Positions 35,122-47,590 are shown, numbered from the stretch's first letter. The stretch is 64,000 nucleotides of DNA from Sycobia sp. Sy_11 (GCA_018907035.1 JACCIC010000003.1:6887501-6951500); one strand, 5' to 3'. Notes: generated by a model from the sequence alone, not told the origin. Made by a program: numbers and translations.

Positions 35122-37265
35122 AAGAGGGAGCGAGAACAAGGCAGTGCGCACGCCGACAAAGCATATCACGTTACATTTTCCATTTTTCTCCGTTCTCTTG
35201 GCGAGAGATATTGCGCGAAAATTATATTTCGTATCAGGCACAATCGGGGAAGTATCAGAGTGCCCAGACGTCGTAAAAGGTGGGAGCAGGATCGTTAAAA
35301 CGCTCAAACAGAGATAGATAGAGAGAAAGAGAGTAAGAACGAGAGCGAGAGAGGATAAAATTGACGGAATAATCAAATGTAAAAGAATGATAAAAAAGGA
35401 AGGAAAATAACGGAATAACGGCGGTGGTGCGACCAGCGCATTTTTTTTTGTTCCCCGGCCGCGGGGAGAACTCAGATTTTTCGCTTTTCGCACGCGTTCG
35501 CGCGCTACTATACCCTACATTTATGACCGGAGCTTCACAAATATTTGAGTACGCGTGGACGCGGGGAGGGGGGGTGCAGAGGGGATCGACCGGAGGGACG
35601 TACGTTGCAGCGGAGCGCACACATTTTTAACCACCCCTCTCTGTCTCTCCGCCTCTCTCCCTCTCGGACCCCCTGAAGGTAAATTACTTTTTAAAACACG
35701 CTCTCGCCGCCCCCGGTATTGCTTCCACTTTCGTTGGCTTTTCGCCCAGGAGCGCTCTCTCACTATATATATATCCGCCCCACTGCTATCCGGTGTGCTC
35801 TCTGCACTACCGTCCCCCGCCATTCCCCTCCCTTTGTCGAGCATCCGCTTTCATTAATTATTTCCTTCCAGCAATCAGAATGAAAAGAAACAAGGAGTGA
35901 GAAAGGCGGAGGGGGCAAAGAGAGCGCGACGTTTTTCCATACGCATCGCCTTCGGAAAACGTATTTTACCGCTCTCAAATATAGAGTAGAATAAAATAAA
36001 AGAGGTAAGGAAAAAAGAGCATGAGTGAGAGGGAGGCGGAAAGAGATGGGCGTAAAGAACGAAGAGAATCGCGGAGAGATACAACGATTATTTACTTTTA
36101 ATTATGGCGCAGCTGTGGGTACTTAAAACGGGATGAAAATGAAGAAAACATTAATGATGACGAAAAAAAGAGCAGTTAGTCCTTTTAAAAGGAGGGGTGG
36201 CGAGGTACAACTTGTATCAATTTGACTAAACGAGGGTAATATTTAACTAAATACATTTCGTACTTCTACCCTGAAGCATAAAAAATTCCGACTCTGTATT
36301 ATGATTACTGTTGAAACAGAAATTGAATTAATTCCGCGAGAGAAAGAAGAAAGAACCACTGTAGAAGCCATTGATATTTTAAGGATAATACAGTAGTTAA
36401 ACGAAATGCTTTCTACGAGAATTCTTGGCTTACTTGCGCGTAAACTACTTTAACCGTCAAGATGAAACTCTGCCAAGACCCAAATCTCCATTATTCCACG
36501 TGTTCCGGCGAGCACATTAGAAATTTCACTTGATAGAAAAACACATGCTCCGCATGATACGAATATATAATCAAATTGTCGCGAATAATTTTCGAAACGA
36601 ACGAAAAGCTAAATATAGTTGTAGATTAAGAAAAAAATGCCTTCTGCTGCATTAATTTGCTTTCTCGGATAAATTTTCTTTCTACCTAACTTTCGAAAAT
36701 AACTTCCGAGGCTAACATAGAGAAATAAAAGGTAAGCAAGAAATAAATATACTGGATATTATTTTTTAATGAAAAGTAAGCATATTTCAAATCAAATCTG
36801 TTCAAATTTAAGAAATATATCCCACAAACGTATTTTATATATTTCCATTGTATCCAAATGGAGTACTTAGAATAAATAAAATCCTGAGACTTGGCACAGT
36901 TATCGAAGTGACCGCACTTTTTGCCTTTCCCTCCCTTCGTCAAAGAGTCAGGCGACCCCTATCTTTCTCTTTCTATCCTCCCACTCTCTCTGTCTCTTCA
37001 TCCTGGTAACGCGCCCTTCAAAATCCGGTAACTCATTCGCCGAGCACGCCGGGAAAGCGCCCGCAAATTATCAACGTCCGTAGATGTGAACTTCGTATAT
37101 AAGCAACTGGTGTGCCGGAGAGGAGATGGGGCGGAGAGTTTTCGCCCGTTACGGCCCCCTGCCACCCATCAGCGGGGAACTCGCGAATTTTGCAATGACG
37201 ATTTCACAAGGGAATAATATCTCCCGAAAGTGCAGCAGTAAGAGATAGCCCGAGTAATGAGTGGG

Positions 37266-37267
<2 letters not shown>
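35122..37267. other. Mixed DNA, no gene
   Basis: Purine-rich at 35300-35410, GC-rich at 35450-35850 with a G-quadruplex-type sequence at 35563-35584, purine-rich at 35880-36080, then AT-rich to about 36880. Frames overlap on both strands and have no recognisable domains. Confidence 0.6.

Positions 37268-37300
<33 letters not shown>
37268..37300. repeat. (AG)n microsatellite, 33 bp
   Basis: Perfect AG run. Confidence 0.97.
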
Positions 37301-37305
<5 letters not shown>

Positions 37306-37885
37306 GGAGGGAAGGGAATGGAGAATCTCAGGCACTGCGTCGGGAAGGGGGAGGGGTTGGAATCGAGGCGTCTTTTGAGACTGAGCACGCGGGCCGTGGA
37401 GGGGGGAGGATGCGACGTAGGAGGGAGAGGAATTCCAGGCGGCCATTCGAGGATACGAGGGAGAGGGGTGGATGACGCGGGAGGAGACCCGCGAGCCTCC
37501 TAACCGCAAGTTTCCTCAAATTCTCCGACAGGGCGAGCACGGCGAGCGAGAGAGGGCGTACAGGCGGGGGGGGGTATAGAAATGAGATGCGAGCCAATGA
37601 GGGAGTATTTACGCGCAACGTTGGGTGGAAGGGCTCGGGGAGGGGGAGCATATGGCCCGTACTGATACGCGCGCCCTGTGTCCTCGCTTCGCTGCGCTCC
37701 GTCGACGGTCTCTGTCGCCCCGTCCCCCGACGCTGCTACCAGCCACCCTGTTCGAGGTTCCTTCTCATCTTTTGCGCCAGCTTCCAGAAGTCTCCTTCGG
37801 GTCAGAAGTCTATTCGCGAGAAGCTGCGACGTGAGGTGAGACGCGTCTGCTCGGCCAAGATTCGCGCCCCCCTCTCTATCACTCA
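37301..37885. other. GC/CpG-rich block between GA and CT tracts
   Basis: G-rich on the plus strand at first, including a G9 run at 37566-37574, then CpG-rich. Both strands carry overlapping 60-150-codon frames of Arg/Gly/Ser-rich composition, so no gene is called. Confidence 0.55.
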
Positions 37886-37925
37886 CTCTCTCTCTCTCTC
37901 TCCTTTCTCTCTCTCTCTCTCTCTC
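37886..37925. repeat. (CT)n microsatellite, interrupted
   Basis: CT runs at 37886-37902 and 37906-37925. Confidence 0.96.
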
Positions 37926-38539
37926 CGTTTCTGGAAAATTAGCTCGATGAAAACTTTACCGACGCTTGCCAAGCTGCGACTGATCTACGGATCGAGAAAG
38001 GACAATGATTATAATTCGAGGGAGGTGGAAACGATGCAGGCGACTATATGATGGATTCCGAGAGAATTCATCAATCGTTTCGACGACTGCTTATTTATTC
38101 CGCCCTCTTTTATGGACGAGATTTGAAAATTCCGTGGACAACCAATAAAAATATCTACCTGAATGCATACTAACTTACTACTGGTAAATCTAGTTGATTG
38201 TATTCTAACTTACTAACACTAATCATTGTATAATGTAGTATAATGCCTGAGTAAAAATTTTAGTTGTTCAGCTACGCGCTTATTCCATGATTATTATATA
38301 CCAGAGGGCAATCATTACTCTTCGTTGTAAGTTAGATACCCTATAATATATGATGTTTGAATTTTCATTACTTGTATAGAAAGTATTAATCAAGTTGTGT
38401 ACTTCGTAGCTCTGGTAAAACTTTACTAAGTCTCGATTTTACCCGTGGGCTCCATCTCTGCTGCAAACACAGAAGAGAGATTTGCTATTCATTCCAGTAT
38501 AACTTTTCTGACATTTTATCGAACTGAACACACCTTTGA

Positions 38540-38543
<4 letters not shown>
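37926..38543. other. Mostly AT-rich unique DNA, no gene
   Basis: About 600 bp without repeats or supported frames. Confidence 0.7.

Positions 38544-38580
<37 letters not shown>
38544..38580. repeat. (CT)n microsatellite, 37 bp
   Basis: Perfect CT run. A GA run of 26 bp faces it 113 bp downstream. Confidence 0.98.
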
Positions 38581-38587
<7 letters not shown>

Positions 38588-38693
38588 GTCATCAATTTTT
38601 ATGTAGTTTTTTGCCCTTTTCCTTGCAAAGTCGTCAACAGTGACGCACAAGGAAGGGAGAGTAATATAGAATAAATAGAAAGGTGTAAGAAAC

Positions 38694-38719
38694 AGAGAGA
38701 GAGAGAGAGAGAGAGAGAG
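38694..38719. repeat. (AG)13 microsatellite
   Basis: Perfect AG run, complementary in type to 38544-38580. Confidence 0.97.
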
Positions 38720-38953
38720 GGAGCGAGGAAGAGAGGCAGAAAGGACGAGTCGAGTACGATGCAGTAGCTTTTATTGCTTCATAAAGTTGCATGGCCAGGA
38801 GATGGGATAGGCGTGAGGGAAGGAACAAAAACCTAGAAGATATATCGCTCGGTTACCGTTCACCTCTTCCCCTTGCTCTCAACACCCCCTCTCCCTCTCA
38901 CAACCCTTCATTTCCGTATCTCTAATTGCTCGCAATTATCGTTGGGGTAACAG

Positions 38954-38965
38954 TGAGAGAGAGAA

Positions 38966-39009
<44 letters not shown>
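38954..39009. repeat. (GA)n microsatellite cluster
   Basis: Imperfect GA followed by a perfect 36-bp AG run (38974-39009). Confidence 0.98.
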
Positions 39010-39015
<6 letters not shown>

Positions 39016-39898
39016 ATAGGAAGACAGAAATGGAGAACTGGAGAGAAAACAGAAACAGTGACGAGGATATAGGTGCGCACGTACGCGGAGAGCTAGAAAT
39101 TGATCGCTGTCCGAGAAGCGCACCCGAGCTTTCTTTAGGTTTCCTTCATCGTCCTCTCTCTTTCTCTCCTTGCCTCCCTTCGACTGCACTGCTCAGCTAC
39201 ATAGGAAATTGAGTAACTCAGTACCCGCGACAGATGCGCGGTGCTTTAACGAAGATGCCAGGTTCTAGAGCAGAACCTTGCGTGTGGCTGTGCGCAGCAC
39301 GAAAAGTCAAATTGCGCAGTGTGAGAAAGGAGAGAGAGACATAGAGAGAGAGAGAGAGAATAAGAGCGAAAGGATCCCAGGGGTTAGGGGAAAGTGGTTG
39401 GGGCCCTTTCTTTTATTCCATCAAACCGCGAACTCGAAAATATTCTTTTGTGAATCGCGCGCGCCGACTGCCTCCCCCTCGGGTAATTGACGATAATTAT
39501 AGTAAGCTGAATCGAGATTGCCCGAGTCTCGTCTCTAGATTTTGAAGAACGAGATCGGCCAGATCGCGCGGCACGTCAGGTCGCGTGAAGGTATTCGGCG
39601 GCGAGGCAGCGAGCGTCAGCCAAAGAGCGAGAGAACGACTTTTTCGACAGTTCGTAGCGCAAACGTATCGGGCGCATTTTTACATGCGCGAGCCCGTCGG
39701 CAGAGTCGACGCCTTTTTTTTAACTCGTCTCTTTCTTGTATTTTCGGACGATAATAACCGCCAAAGTGAAGGTAATTTGGTACATATATATATATGTGTA
39801 ATGCGTCGATACATTGTTTCGTATACGCGCATGTAATTATATAAATTAATTACGGGGAACCACTTACGTCTCTATACATTCGAAATAATATACTTATA

Positions 39899-39900
<2 letters not shown>
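39010..39900. other. Mixed DNA, no gene
   Basis: Contains a short AG run at 39343-39359. CpG is frequent at 39550-39710. No supported frame. Confidence 0.6.
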
Positions 39901-39932
<32 letters not shown>

Positions 39933-39945
39933 TATTCATACACAC

Positions 39946-40006
<61 letters not shown>
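39901..40006. repeat. (TA)15 and (CA)28 microsatellites
   Basis: A 30-bp TA run is followed, after a 19-bp CA-like spacer, by a perfect AC run at 39950-40006. Confidence 0.97.
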
Positions 40007-40009
<3 letters not shown>

Positions 40010-41547
40010 TCGTTCCCTATGCAAATTGTGCAAATGTAACGAGATCGTTATTATATATACCAGCGTGGCCGGTGGTTACGTTCATGGAAACCGCATTTGC
40101 ATAATGTTTTTGAGCTGCATTACAACCAGGCTACTCAGCCCTCCCTCCCCATCCTACCCTCCTTTGTAAACAGAATTTCATTCCTGCACTTTCGCTAAAC
40201 TCCATTCGCCTTTCTTCCTTTTCTTTTCTCTCCCTCTCATTGCCAGCTATACGCGCTCGCAGCCAAAAGAGAAAAAAAGAACAACGCGAATCGCCGTATT
40301 ATATACCGCGATGAAGAAAAAAATCCATTTTTCTCTTTGTTTTTCTTTTCTCTTCCGCATACAATTTACAGCTTCTTGCTCGACGCGCGTAACAAAAAAA
40401 AAAACACACACATACACAGACGGAAAAGCTCGGATGATGCACATCCGTTGCCCTATATACATATAGCTGGAGAAGTAAAATATTCCCTCGGCATCCCATT
40501 ATAATATGTGTATATATAAATAAATGGCAATGGGTGGGGGGGGGGCAAGAGACCAGTCTATGTAAGTATACGTAACCACGAATGTTGCACTTGTCCCCTC
40601 GAGCATTTTCTGGGGTTTTGTCGGGCAAAAGTAAGAAATGGAACGGGCAAGGGAGTGGAACGTGGAAAGAGTTTTGAAAGAAAGAGAATGCGGCGGAGAG
40701 AGAATCGAACGAAGCCAAACGAGCGCGTGCGATTTCGCCCCGTAACGGCCGCGAATTGCCGGCGTATAAGAGGGCTCATTTCTTCGCCATTCGAATGAAA
40801 TGAAATTTCGGTTGAAAAGAGATCGAGAGAGGCGGGCGTCGAGGAGAGGGAGAGAGGTATGGAAAGAGAGAGAGAAATTCGCACGATATCCCCTGCCTGC
40901 CGGGGGCTCGAATTGCGGTTGCGGCGCGTCGGCGGGCACATATAATTCCGATCGAACGCGACGGCCTCGAGCTACAATAAATCACGAGAGTCCGAGTTCG
41001 CTCTTTCTTCCTCTCTCCCACTCCCCTTCTCTCTCTCTCTCTCTCTTCTCTCTCTCTATCTTTCTCTCAAATGAAAGAGAAAATTTATGGTTTGTCATGC
41101 TCACGCTCGCTGATGGCGTTCATCGCCAATTTTTAAGTTAAATTCCCTGGTATCCGCTCTATTTTTCCGTTTTTTTCGTTTTTTCCCTTTTTTTGACGCT
41201 TATATCAGAGGCACAATAACACGCCGCACGCGGACTCAATATCCTTTACATATATGCATAGGGGTTTGAATGCCGCCGTTATTCATACATATAGACATTC
41301 GAAACTCCACGGGTTTTCATGGAGAGCGCGCGTTTGAAACCTTGTTTGCAGTTATGCTCGCGTGATGGAGTTGTTATATGAGGGAGGAAACAGGGGCGAG
41401 GTTTAAATATTGTTCCAGATAGAAAGCGCGTGTACGTAGTATAGTGCAGTAAAGACAATGCATCGATATTAAAAAAAAAAAAACCGTGTTCGAAGCTATA
41501 GAGTAAATGTAAACTTATACGTTCACAAACTTATTGCCGAAGGTAGG

Positions 41548-41554
<7 letters not shown>
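40007..41554. other. Mixed DNA, no gene
   Basis: Purine-rich at 40660-40880, with a G10 run at 40536-40545, a short CT run at 41029-41046 and A13 at 41471-41483. Minus-strand frames of up to 146 codons (40499-40939) mirror purine-rich plus-strand DNA and are not supported as genes. Confidence 0.6.
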
Positions 41555-41610
<56 letters not shown>

Positions 41611-41625
41611 TATACATATATATAT
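41555..41625. repeat. (TA)n microsatellite, about 70 bp
   Basis: Perfect for 50 bp to 41604, then continues with CATATATATA-type interruptions. Confidence 0.98.
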
Positions 41626-42832
41626 TCTAATAGATGTTCATGTTAAAAAAGTCTGACAACGTGAATACAAGCGTTTTAATATGTGCGCGTGAAAAAAAAC
41701 GAGGGAATATAGAATTCGGAAGCTTCATTTGGTTAAAGCCGATGTGTCGAAAGCATAAAGGTAAAGAGATATAAGATATCGTTATACAAATGGCAGGGGT
41801 TCGTAGCTCACACCTACGTCTATATAATATATACAAAGTGCTTCGAAAAAAATGGCACGCTATAGACATAAATCCCGTGGGCCTGTCCCTCTCTTCCCCC
41901 TTCACTCCCTCTCCATGCGCCCCCCCCCCTATCGCGCTAGAAGCACAAGCTTTAATCGGCAAGGAGAGAAGAGAGAGAGAGAGAGACAGAGAGTGAGAGG
42001 GGGGACATGAACTCTCTCTGTCTCTTCCAGCATTTATGCGATCGGATGGTTATATTCAGAAACGAGGGTAGGAGCTTCGTTTTAAGTTACCAAAAAGGTT
42101 AAAAGATTTTTTTTTCTTCCTTGTCTTTGCTGCTTCTTTATTTTCAATTTATTTATTTGTTATCGTAAAAATGTAAAAAGTAAATTAGATGCTGTAACTT
42201 ATCCAGTAATGCATCGTACTTATTCAAGTAAAACTATGATTTATTATTTTTGATTTATTGTCTGTGTAATTTTTCAAAAATGGAAAAAGCCTATTCGAAT
42301 TTGAATTTCGGATTTTATCTATTTTTTTTAAATGGGAATGCTCCAAAAGAAGAGTGAATGAAAAAAAAAACAACAAACGAACTCTATGTGATGACCACAT
42401 AAACAAATTTTATAAACCTGGGCCCGCGCGTAACCGAGAGTAGATCTCTAATACACTGACCAAGCCATTCTCTTATAACGAAGCGAACTCCTCCACCCCC
42501 CCCTTCCTCGGCCAACTCCCTCAACGTATAATACAACAATTTCCATGTTTCCATTTCCGTCCTTGCGGTTCGCTTTTATTTGACTCTTTTCCTCTATACT
42601 ACTATTCGCAGAACGCGCGCTTACTCGCCCCCCCCTCTCTCCCTCTCTCTCTCTCTGCACCGCTCATAAAATCCGGAAAGTGCGCGTTTGCGTGCGCGTG
42701 CATATGGTCTCGGTGCATGTGCACTCCCGTCCCGCGGCCAAAACAGTCATACATATACATGTGCACACGGTTGTGCAGTGCATGAGTGGAGAGTACGCGA
42801 CATTATACGTGCTCCTGTCTGTCTGCCTCTCC

Positions 42833-42835
<3 letters not shown>
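41626..42835. other. Mixed DNA, no gene
   Basis: Contains a short GA run (41971-41986). AT-rich at 42080-42420. No supported gene. Confidence 0.65.

Positions 42836-42868
<33 letters not shown>
42836..42868. repeat. (CT)n microsatellite, 33 bp
   Basis: Perfect CT run. Confidence 0.97.
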
Positions 42869-42871
<3 letters not shown>

Positions 42872-42899
42872 TCCTCATCCTCTGGATCCCTAATCATTA

Positions 42900-43320
42900 A
42901 ACGATTTTTACGGGGCCGCGTCGGCGCGCGCAATCGTAAAACCCGGGGAATTTCTATGTACCGTCGCGCGCCGCGCCAGCGCGCCCGGGGCGTACATCGA
43001 GCGGTCGCGGGCTGGCGGGAGGTTGCTGCGACTCGCGCCGGTGGCGAAAAGAGAGCAGGAATAACCGAGAGCGCTGCTTTTGGGGCCGGGGGGGGGCACC
43101 GTTGCCCCGTTCGTTAAGGGCTGTTTGTCCGGCGCTCTCTCTGCGAGTATCCCGCGGATCTCTATTATTTCTTTTATTTTCCGCTCGCGCGTTCACTTCT
43201 TCATTTTTGTTCTTTTTTTTCGCTTGTTTTTTGTTTTTTCTTTTCGTATTTTATAAGCGGTTGAACACTGGCCGGCACCACCACCGCCGCCACTGCCGCC
43301 GCCGCGCTAGTGCTCGTAAA
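42900..43320. other. CpG-dense block, T-rich stretch and CCN repeat
   Basis: 42910-43110 is very CpG-dense and contains a G4-CC-G9 segment (43082-43096). A T-rich stretch follows (43194-43255), then a CCA/CCG trinucleotide patch (43275-43306). No gene is supported. Confidence 0.5.
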
Positions 43321-43380
43321 ATGCAATTGCGAGCGATATTTTTGGATTTGGACGGGTCGCGGGAAGCGAGCAGAGAGCCA

Positions 43381-43415
43381 GAGAGAGAGAGAGAGGGAGC
43401 GAGAGAGAGAGAGAG
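43381..43415. repeat. (GA)n microsatellite, interrupted
   Basis: GA runs separated by GGAGC. Confidence 0.95.
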
Positions 43416-43476
43416 CACGCAGCGCGGACAGAAAGCGAAAAGGTAGAATGAAGCGAATCACGGCGCAGACTTTCGC

Positions 43477-43478
<2 letters not shown>

Positions 43479-43508
<30 letters not shown>
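43479..43508. repeat. (CA)15 microsatellite
   Basis: Perfect CA run 63 bp after the GA tract. Confidence 0.98.
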
Positions 43509-43510
<2 letters not shown>

Positions 43511-44305
43511 CCGGAAAAGAGAGAAGATTCAGGGTGTGTAAATTAGAATTATTCATGTAATCTGTGTAATTGAATTCCATTAACTCTTAGAGGGTCAGTT
43601 TACGAGTCTCGGGCAGTCTGCTTTTATCTAGAAATAAATTTCCATATAATCTCATAAATGTCATTATCTAATTGCGAGAATGTTTGCGCAAAGCAGAATA
43701 TTCATTCTCTATTTTTTTTTCGCTCGCTTTGCGACCGCTCGCTTTCGAAGCCAGATTGCCTAATTGAAATCATATCTTGCGCTCGATTTTAGATAATTCA
43801 AAATAATATAATAGGGAAAATATTGTCAATATAGGTAAAATCAAAATAGATCGAATCTCGATCGGTCACAGCTTATCTTCAACAGGCTTAATCCGAGAAA
43901 ATCGATCCCAAATGCGCACGAATTACAAACGTTGCTTGTTACGCTCATCTTACTTCGAGAGATCGAAAACTCCCCCGAGCCTGTGTGCAGCTGTGAGCCT
44001 CTCTCTTTCTCGCTCTCTTGTCTCTTGTTTTGTCTCTCCTCCGTGAAAAAAAAACTCTCTCGCTCTATCTACTACTGTACTGTTATCTTCTCCTGGGGAA
44101 TAAGTAGTAAGCTAAAAGAAACCGTGGACAGTACCATGCAATTCAAGGGAAGCAGCAATTTTGAACGATCCAGGCGTGGAGGAGTAGGGGGAGAAGGTGA
44201 AGGAGAGGGTCGGTAGAAGGAATCCTGCGATTCGTTCTGCTTGCTATTCCTGCATCCCCCAACCTTTTCTGCTACCATTTTCTCGCCCCCCCCTTCATAC
44301 TCACC
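43509..44305. other. AT-rich unique DNA, no gene
   Basis: About 800 bp, AT-rich to about 43930, with no supported gene. Confidence 0.65.

Positions 44306-44366
<61 letters not shown>
44306..44366. repeat. (CT)n microsatellite, 61 bp
   Basis: CT runs of 17 and 44 bp separated only by a phase slip at 44322/44323. It supplies the Arg-Glu part of a false 232-codon minus-strand frame (44072-44770). Confidence 0.98.
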
Positions 44367-44371
<5 letters not shown>

Positions 44372-44669
44372 GGAGAAACAGAATTTCAAGGAGGGAGAGA
44401 GGAGGAGGAAAGAAAAAGGTAAAAAGAAAAACACAGAACAGCCAAACGATGGAGAAAAGGAAAAAGAGCGAGAGGAGCGGGGGTTTATATCGATGTTCCA
44501 TTGGCCATGGAACTGCCGTATGTAACTGTATATAGCTCTCTCGTCCCTGTATATCTCGGGCGTAAGAAGTGTAATGGAACGCGTTTCGGGAATCGTCCGC
44601 CCCTTACCCCTCCTCTCGCGTATAGCACGTACTTGAGGAAATTCGTCGAGGACCCGGACCGATACTGAG

Positions 44670-44691
44670 GACGACGACGACGACGACGACG
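44670..44691. repeat. (GAC)7 trinucleotide repeat
   Basis: Perfect GAC array. It reads as poly-Ser on the minus strand and poly-Thr, Asp or Arg on the plus strand. No surrounding conserved frame supports a coding role. Confidence 0.95.
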
Positions 44692-44878
44692 CAGACGAGG
44701 CCGTCGACGAGGAGACTGTGATCATTCCACTACCCCATCCTCTCCCCGACTCTGTCCCACCGTCGTCCACGGAGAGAAGGATGAACGAAGGATGCGGGGG
44801 TAATAACGACCTCTCGAGGAGGGTGTTTCGAGCGCTCCGCTCTTACTCTGCTCCTGTAAGGTGTATCGCAGGATATTG

Positions 44879-44882
<4 letters not shown>

Positions 44883-44926
<44 letters not shown>
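44883..44926. repeat. (TA)22 microsatellite
   Basis: Perfect TA run. Confidence 0.98.
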
Positions 44927-44928
<2 letters not shown>

Positions 44929-45697
44929 GAGAAATGCAACATCGCTTCAAGAGACCCCATACACTTCTCGAAATTCGTAGATTTTTTCCAGTAATAGTCG
45001 AAGGCAAGCGGGATGCGCGAGCTTTCCTCCCTTCCGGTTACGCGTTGATTCTTCTTTTCGTATTATTTCGGACGCACAGCGACAAAATTGTCGAATGACC
45101 GCCCGGGATCCTTATATCGTGCGAACAACGTTAGCAAACTGTTTCTGGATCGACGTACCATCGAACGACCCTCCATGTAGCGAGGGCGAGGCGACTCGAT
45201 CCGAGCTAAAAGCGCTGCAAAAATATCTCTAAAGCCAATATCAACGTCTGTGGCAGTTTCGAAGACGACCATGCAGCAGCTGTAACTTTGTTACATCGAC
45301 GTTCCTTCGAAGAACTTTGATAATATGGTGATATAATCGATCTTAAAGTTACCTGAAAATATTTTTTTTTTTAATTCGTTATAGCTGGTATGCCTAAATA
45401 GCATCTATGCGTGTAAAATCAAATTTCACGCCACTATAATTGAAGAGACATGTGCATGTTTCATAACCAGTACGTTTACAATTGAATTTTATGCATTTAT
45501 ACAGTAAAAGACGGACTCTGGATGTGGACCGCGTTAAACTAAATGGAAAAAAAGTTCCATTTTACCAACCATTTTCATACTTCATTAGCCAGAACAGTTG
45601 GTGAATTATCAACATACTTAGCGGACGATGCACCATGATTTAGTTCACATTTTGCGAAATTCTAATAGAAACGATAAGTATATCCCCTCCCACTCAA
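44927..45697. other. Mixed then AT-rich DNA, no gene
   Basis: CpG-containing DNA to about 45260, AT-rich afterwards. Nothing recognised. Confidence 0.65.
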
Positions 45698-46288
45698 ATG
45701 ACCCGCGACAGATGCAGAAATTTCCTAAACGATCGCTATATACAGATATACGTGGCAGCACAAGACGTCAACCTAATGAATAGATTCGACTCTCGAGCAC
45801 GGCCGAGTCGTCCGAATCCCCTTCCCCAATTCCCGGCATCTATAAATCTCCGTCAAAGCTTTCCCTCTTACGAGCGACTGCCAATTTGCCCCCGACCTCC
45901 CACACCGCCCCACCCCGCCCACTTCTCCTCTCCATTTCCCCATACTTGCTTTTTCGAAAGCGCGCGCATTAGCGTCGACGATCTCTTCGTCCGAGCTCGT
46001 TTTCGTTTTTTTTCTTTTTCATTCCGTCCACCCTCGAGGAGGGGGCTGTTACGCGTCGAGCGAAAGCCCCCTACACCCATCGAGAGCCGCTCGCGTGGGC
46101 ACGCGTACCATTGGTTCAGGCCGAAGCGAGCCGTTCGATCATGCCGAATTTCATTAAGACGCAGGCCTGAACGCACCTCGTCGAGGATTGTGATAGCGAG
46201 GCCAGCCCTGGTATTATTTCCATCTGCGAGAGCAGCATACAAAAGTCGTCGCTGTCGTGAGAGACAAATGAAAAGGATCAAAAGATAA
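45698..46288 (+). CDS. Weak candidate ORF, 196 aa, unknown
   Basis: A true ATG opens a 196-codon frame that contains no microsatellite. The product is rich in Arg, Pro and Ser (for example PRPPTPPHPAHF near residues 67-78), has no predicted membrane segment and matches no family I know. An overlapping minus-strand frame is open over 45868-46281. Open frames on both strands of stop-poor DNA suggest a composition effect. The base at -3 is C. In this much sequence a chance frame of this length would not be surprising. Confidence 0.08.
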   Translation: MTRDRCRNFLNDRYIQIYVAAQDVNLMNRFDSRARPSRPNPLPQFPASINLRQSFPSYERLPICPRPPTPPHPAHFSSPFPHTCFFESARISVDDLFVRARFRFFSFSFRPPSRRGLLRVERKPPTPIESRSRGHAYHWFRPKRAVRSCRISLRRRPERTSSRIVIARPALVLFPSARAAYKSRRCRERQMKRIKR

Positions 46289-46788
46289 TTTTTGATGTTT
46301 TTCTTGTCATTCGAAACGAGCTGCGAAACTATTGTGGAACGTTCTATTTAAGGGTTTCTGAAATTCCTTCCATAACCTCAAAAATTTTTTAAAATTTGAA
46401 ATAAAGGTGAACTTTTATGCTTATTCAAATCGAAATTCAAACAATGGCTTATTCAAATAAAGGTGGACTATTATGTTTTCATAAGACAAAATGTAATATT
46501 TGATACTTAAATATTATTCTTCTTACTTTAATGTTAAGTTATAATGACGTTAACATTGACAAAGATTTCATATAGTTCTAAATTATCAATCTTTATATTC
46601 TATAATTTTTTTCTATCTTATAGGAATAGGTTCTAGAGAAGGATCATGTTATTTATTTTCGAAAATATCGATTGAGGTCGCATGAACCATTCATACTTGT
46701 AGATTTAAGCCATAAACATTTTAATATATGGAGAATAAAAGCAATATTATTTTGAACTAAAATAGTATTGAAATAGAAACTCATCGAA

Positions 46789-46791
<3 letters not shown>
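46289..46791. other. AT-rich DNA with 28-bp array
   Basis: AT-rich, no gene. Contains the degenerate tandem repeat at 46399-46482. Confidence 0.7.
46399..46482. repeat. Degenerate 28-bp tandem repeat, 3 copies
   Basis: Units start at 46399, 46427 and 46455. The first and third share 19 of their first 21 bases (AAATAAAGGTG...). The first and second share GCTTATTC at their ends. Two different pairs of matches at multiples of 28 bp argue for a real old array. Confidence 0.6.

Positions 46792-46847
<56 letters not shown>
46792..46847. repeat. (TA)28 microsatellite
   Basis: Perfect 56-bp TA run, among the longest in the window. Confidence 0.98.
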
Positions 46848-46850
<3 letters not shown>

Positions 46851-47011
46851 AAAACTATACAAGAAATAAATCACAGAATATACATCGGCCCCGTATCTTC
46901 GTATTACATTGTCAAATTGACACGCAGGCGGTCGCGCGTAACCCGCCCCTTTTCCACTGGAACATCCGGACCAATAAACTCTCTCATTCTCTTTTCGTCG
47001 GTCTCCCTCCC

Positions 47012-47014
<3 letters not shown>

Positions 47015-47073
<59 letters not shown>
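47015..47073. repeat. (CT)n microsatellite, 59 bp
   Basis: CT runs of 39 and 20 bp with a phase slip between them. Confidence 0.98.
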
Positions 47074-47350
47074 ATTTCATATGCACGCGAATTTTTCCAT
47101 CCACATGAAAGAGTGGGAAGCATCTCCTCGTTATATATACACAAGCACCCCCACGACATCAGTGACGATCCATACTGACCTCCGTCCTCATCCCATCGCG
47201 AGTGAAAATATTTGTCCGCGAAGCCCAGGGCATCCGAATATATATAGGTAAGCTACATACATATACATATATCTGTTGCGGATGAAAGCTTCGCGTATCG
47301 CAAACCATGGCTCGGGCTTCGCAGAGACCGAGCGATTGAGAGAGCAAGGG

Positions 47351-47353
<3 letters not shown>

Positions 47354-47401
<48 letters not shown>
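47354..47401. repeat. (GA)24 microsatellite
   Basis: Perfect GA run, first of three GA tracts in 370 bp. Confidence 0.98.
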
Positions 47402-47406
<5 letters not shown>

Positions 47407-47552
47407 GCTAACACACGTGAAATCGGAGGTCTGAACCATCTATGTGAGAGAGTAAGAGGAGGCCGGTGTGGAGGTTGGGTGAAATTGACGCTCGTCGACG
47501 ATCAGCCGCGGCATATGCCACTCTCCGCACCAGTCGAAGTTCATGAGTGACG

Positions 47553-47555
<3 letters not shown>

Positions 47556-47587
<32 letters not shown>
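47556..47587. repeat. (AG)16 microsatellite
   Basis: Perfect AG run, second of the group. Confidence 0.98.

Positions 47588-47590
<3 letters not shown>

Noticed and set aside
44072..44770. 232-codon minus-strand frame with a Ser-rich start
   Set aside because: Poly-Ser comes from the (GAC)7 repeat and Arg-Glu from the CT tract. The rest has no recognisable domain.
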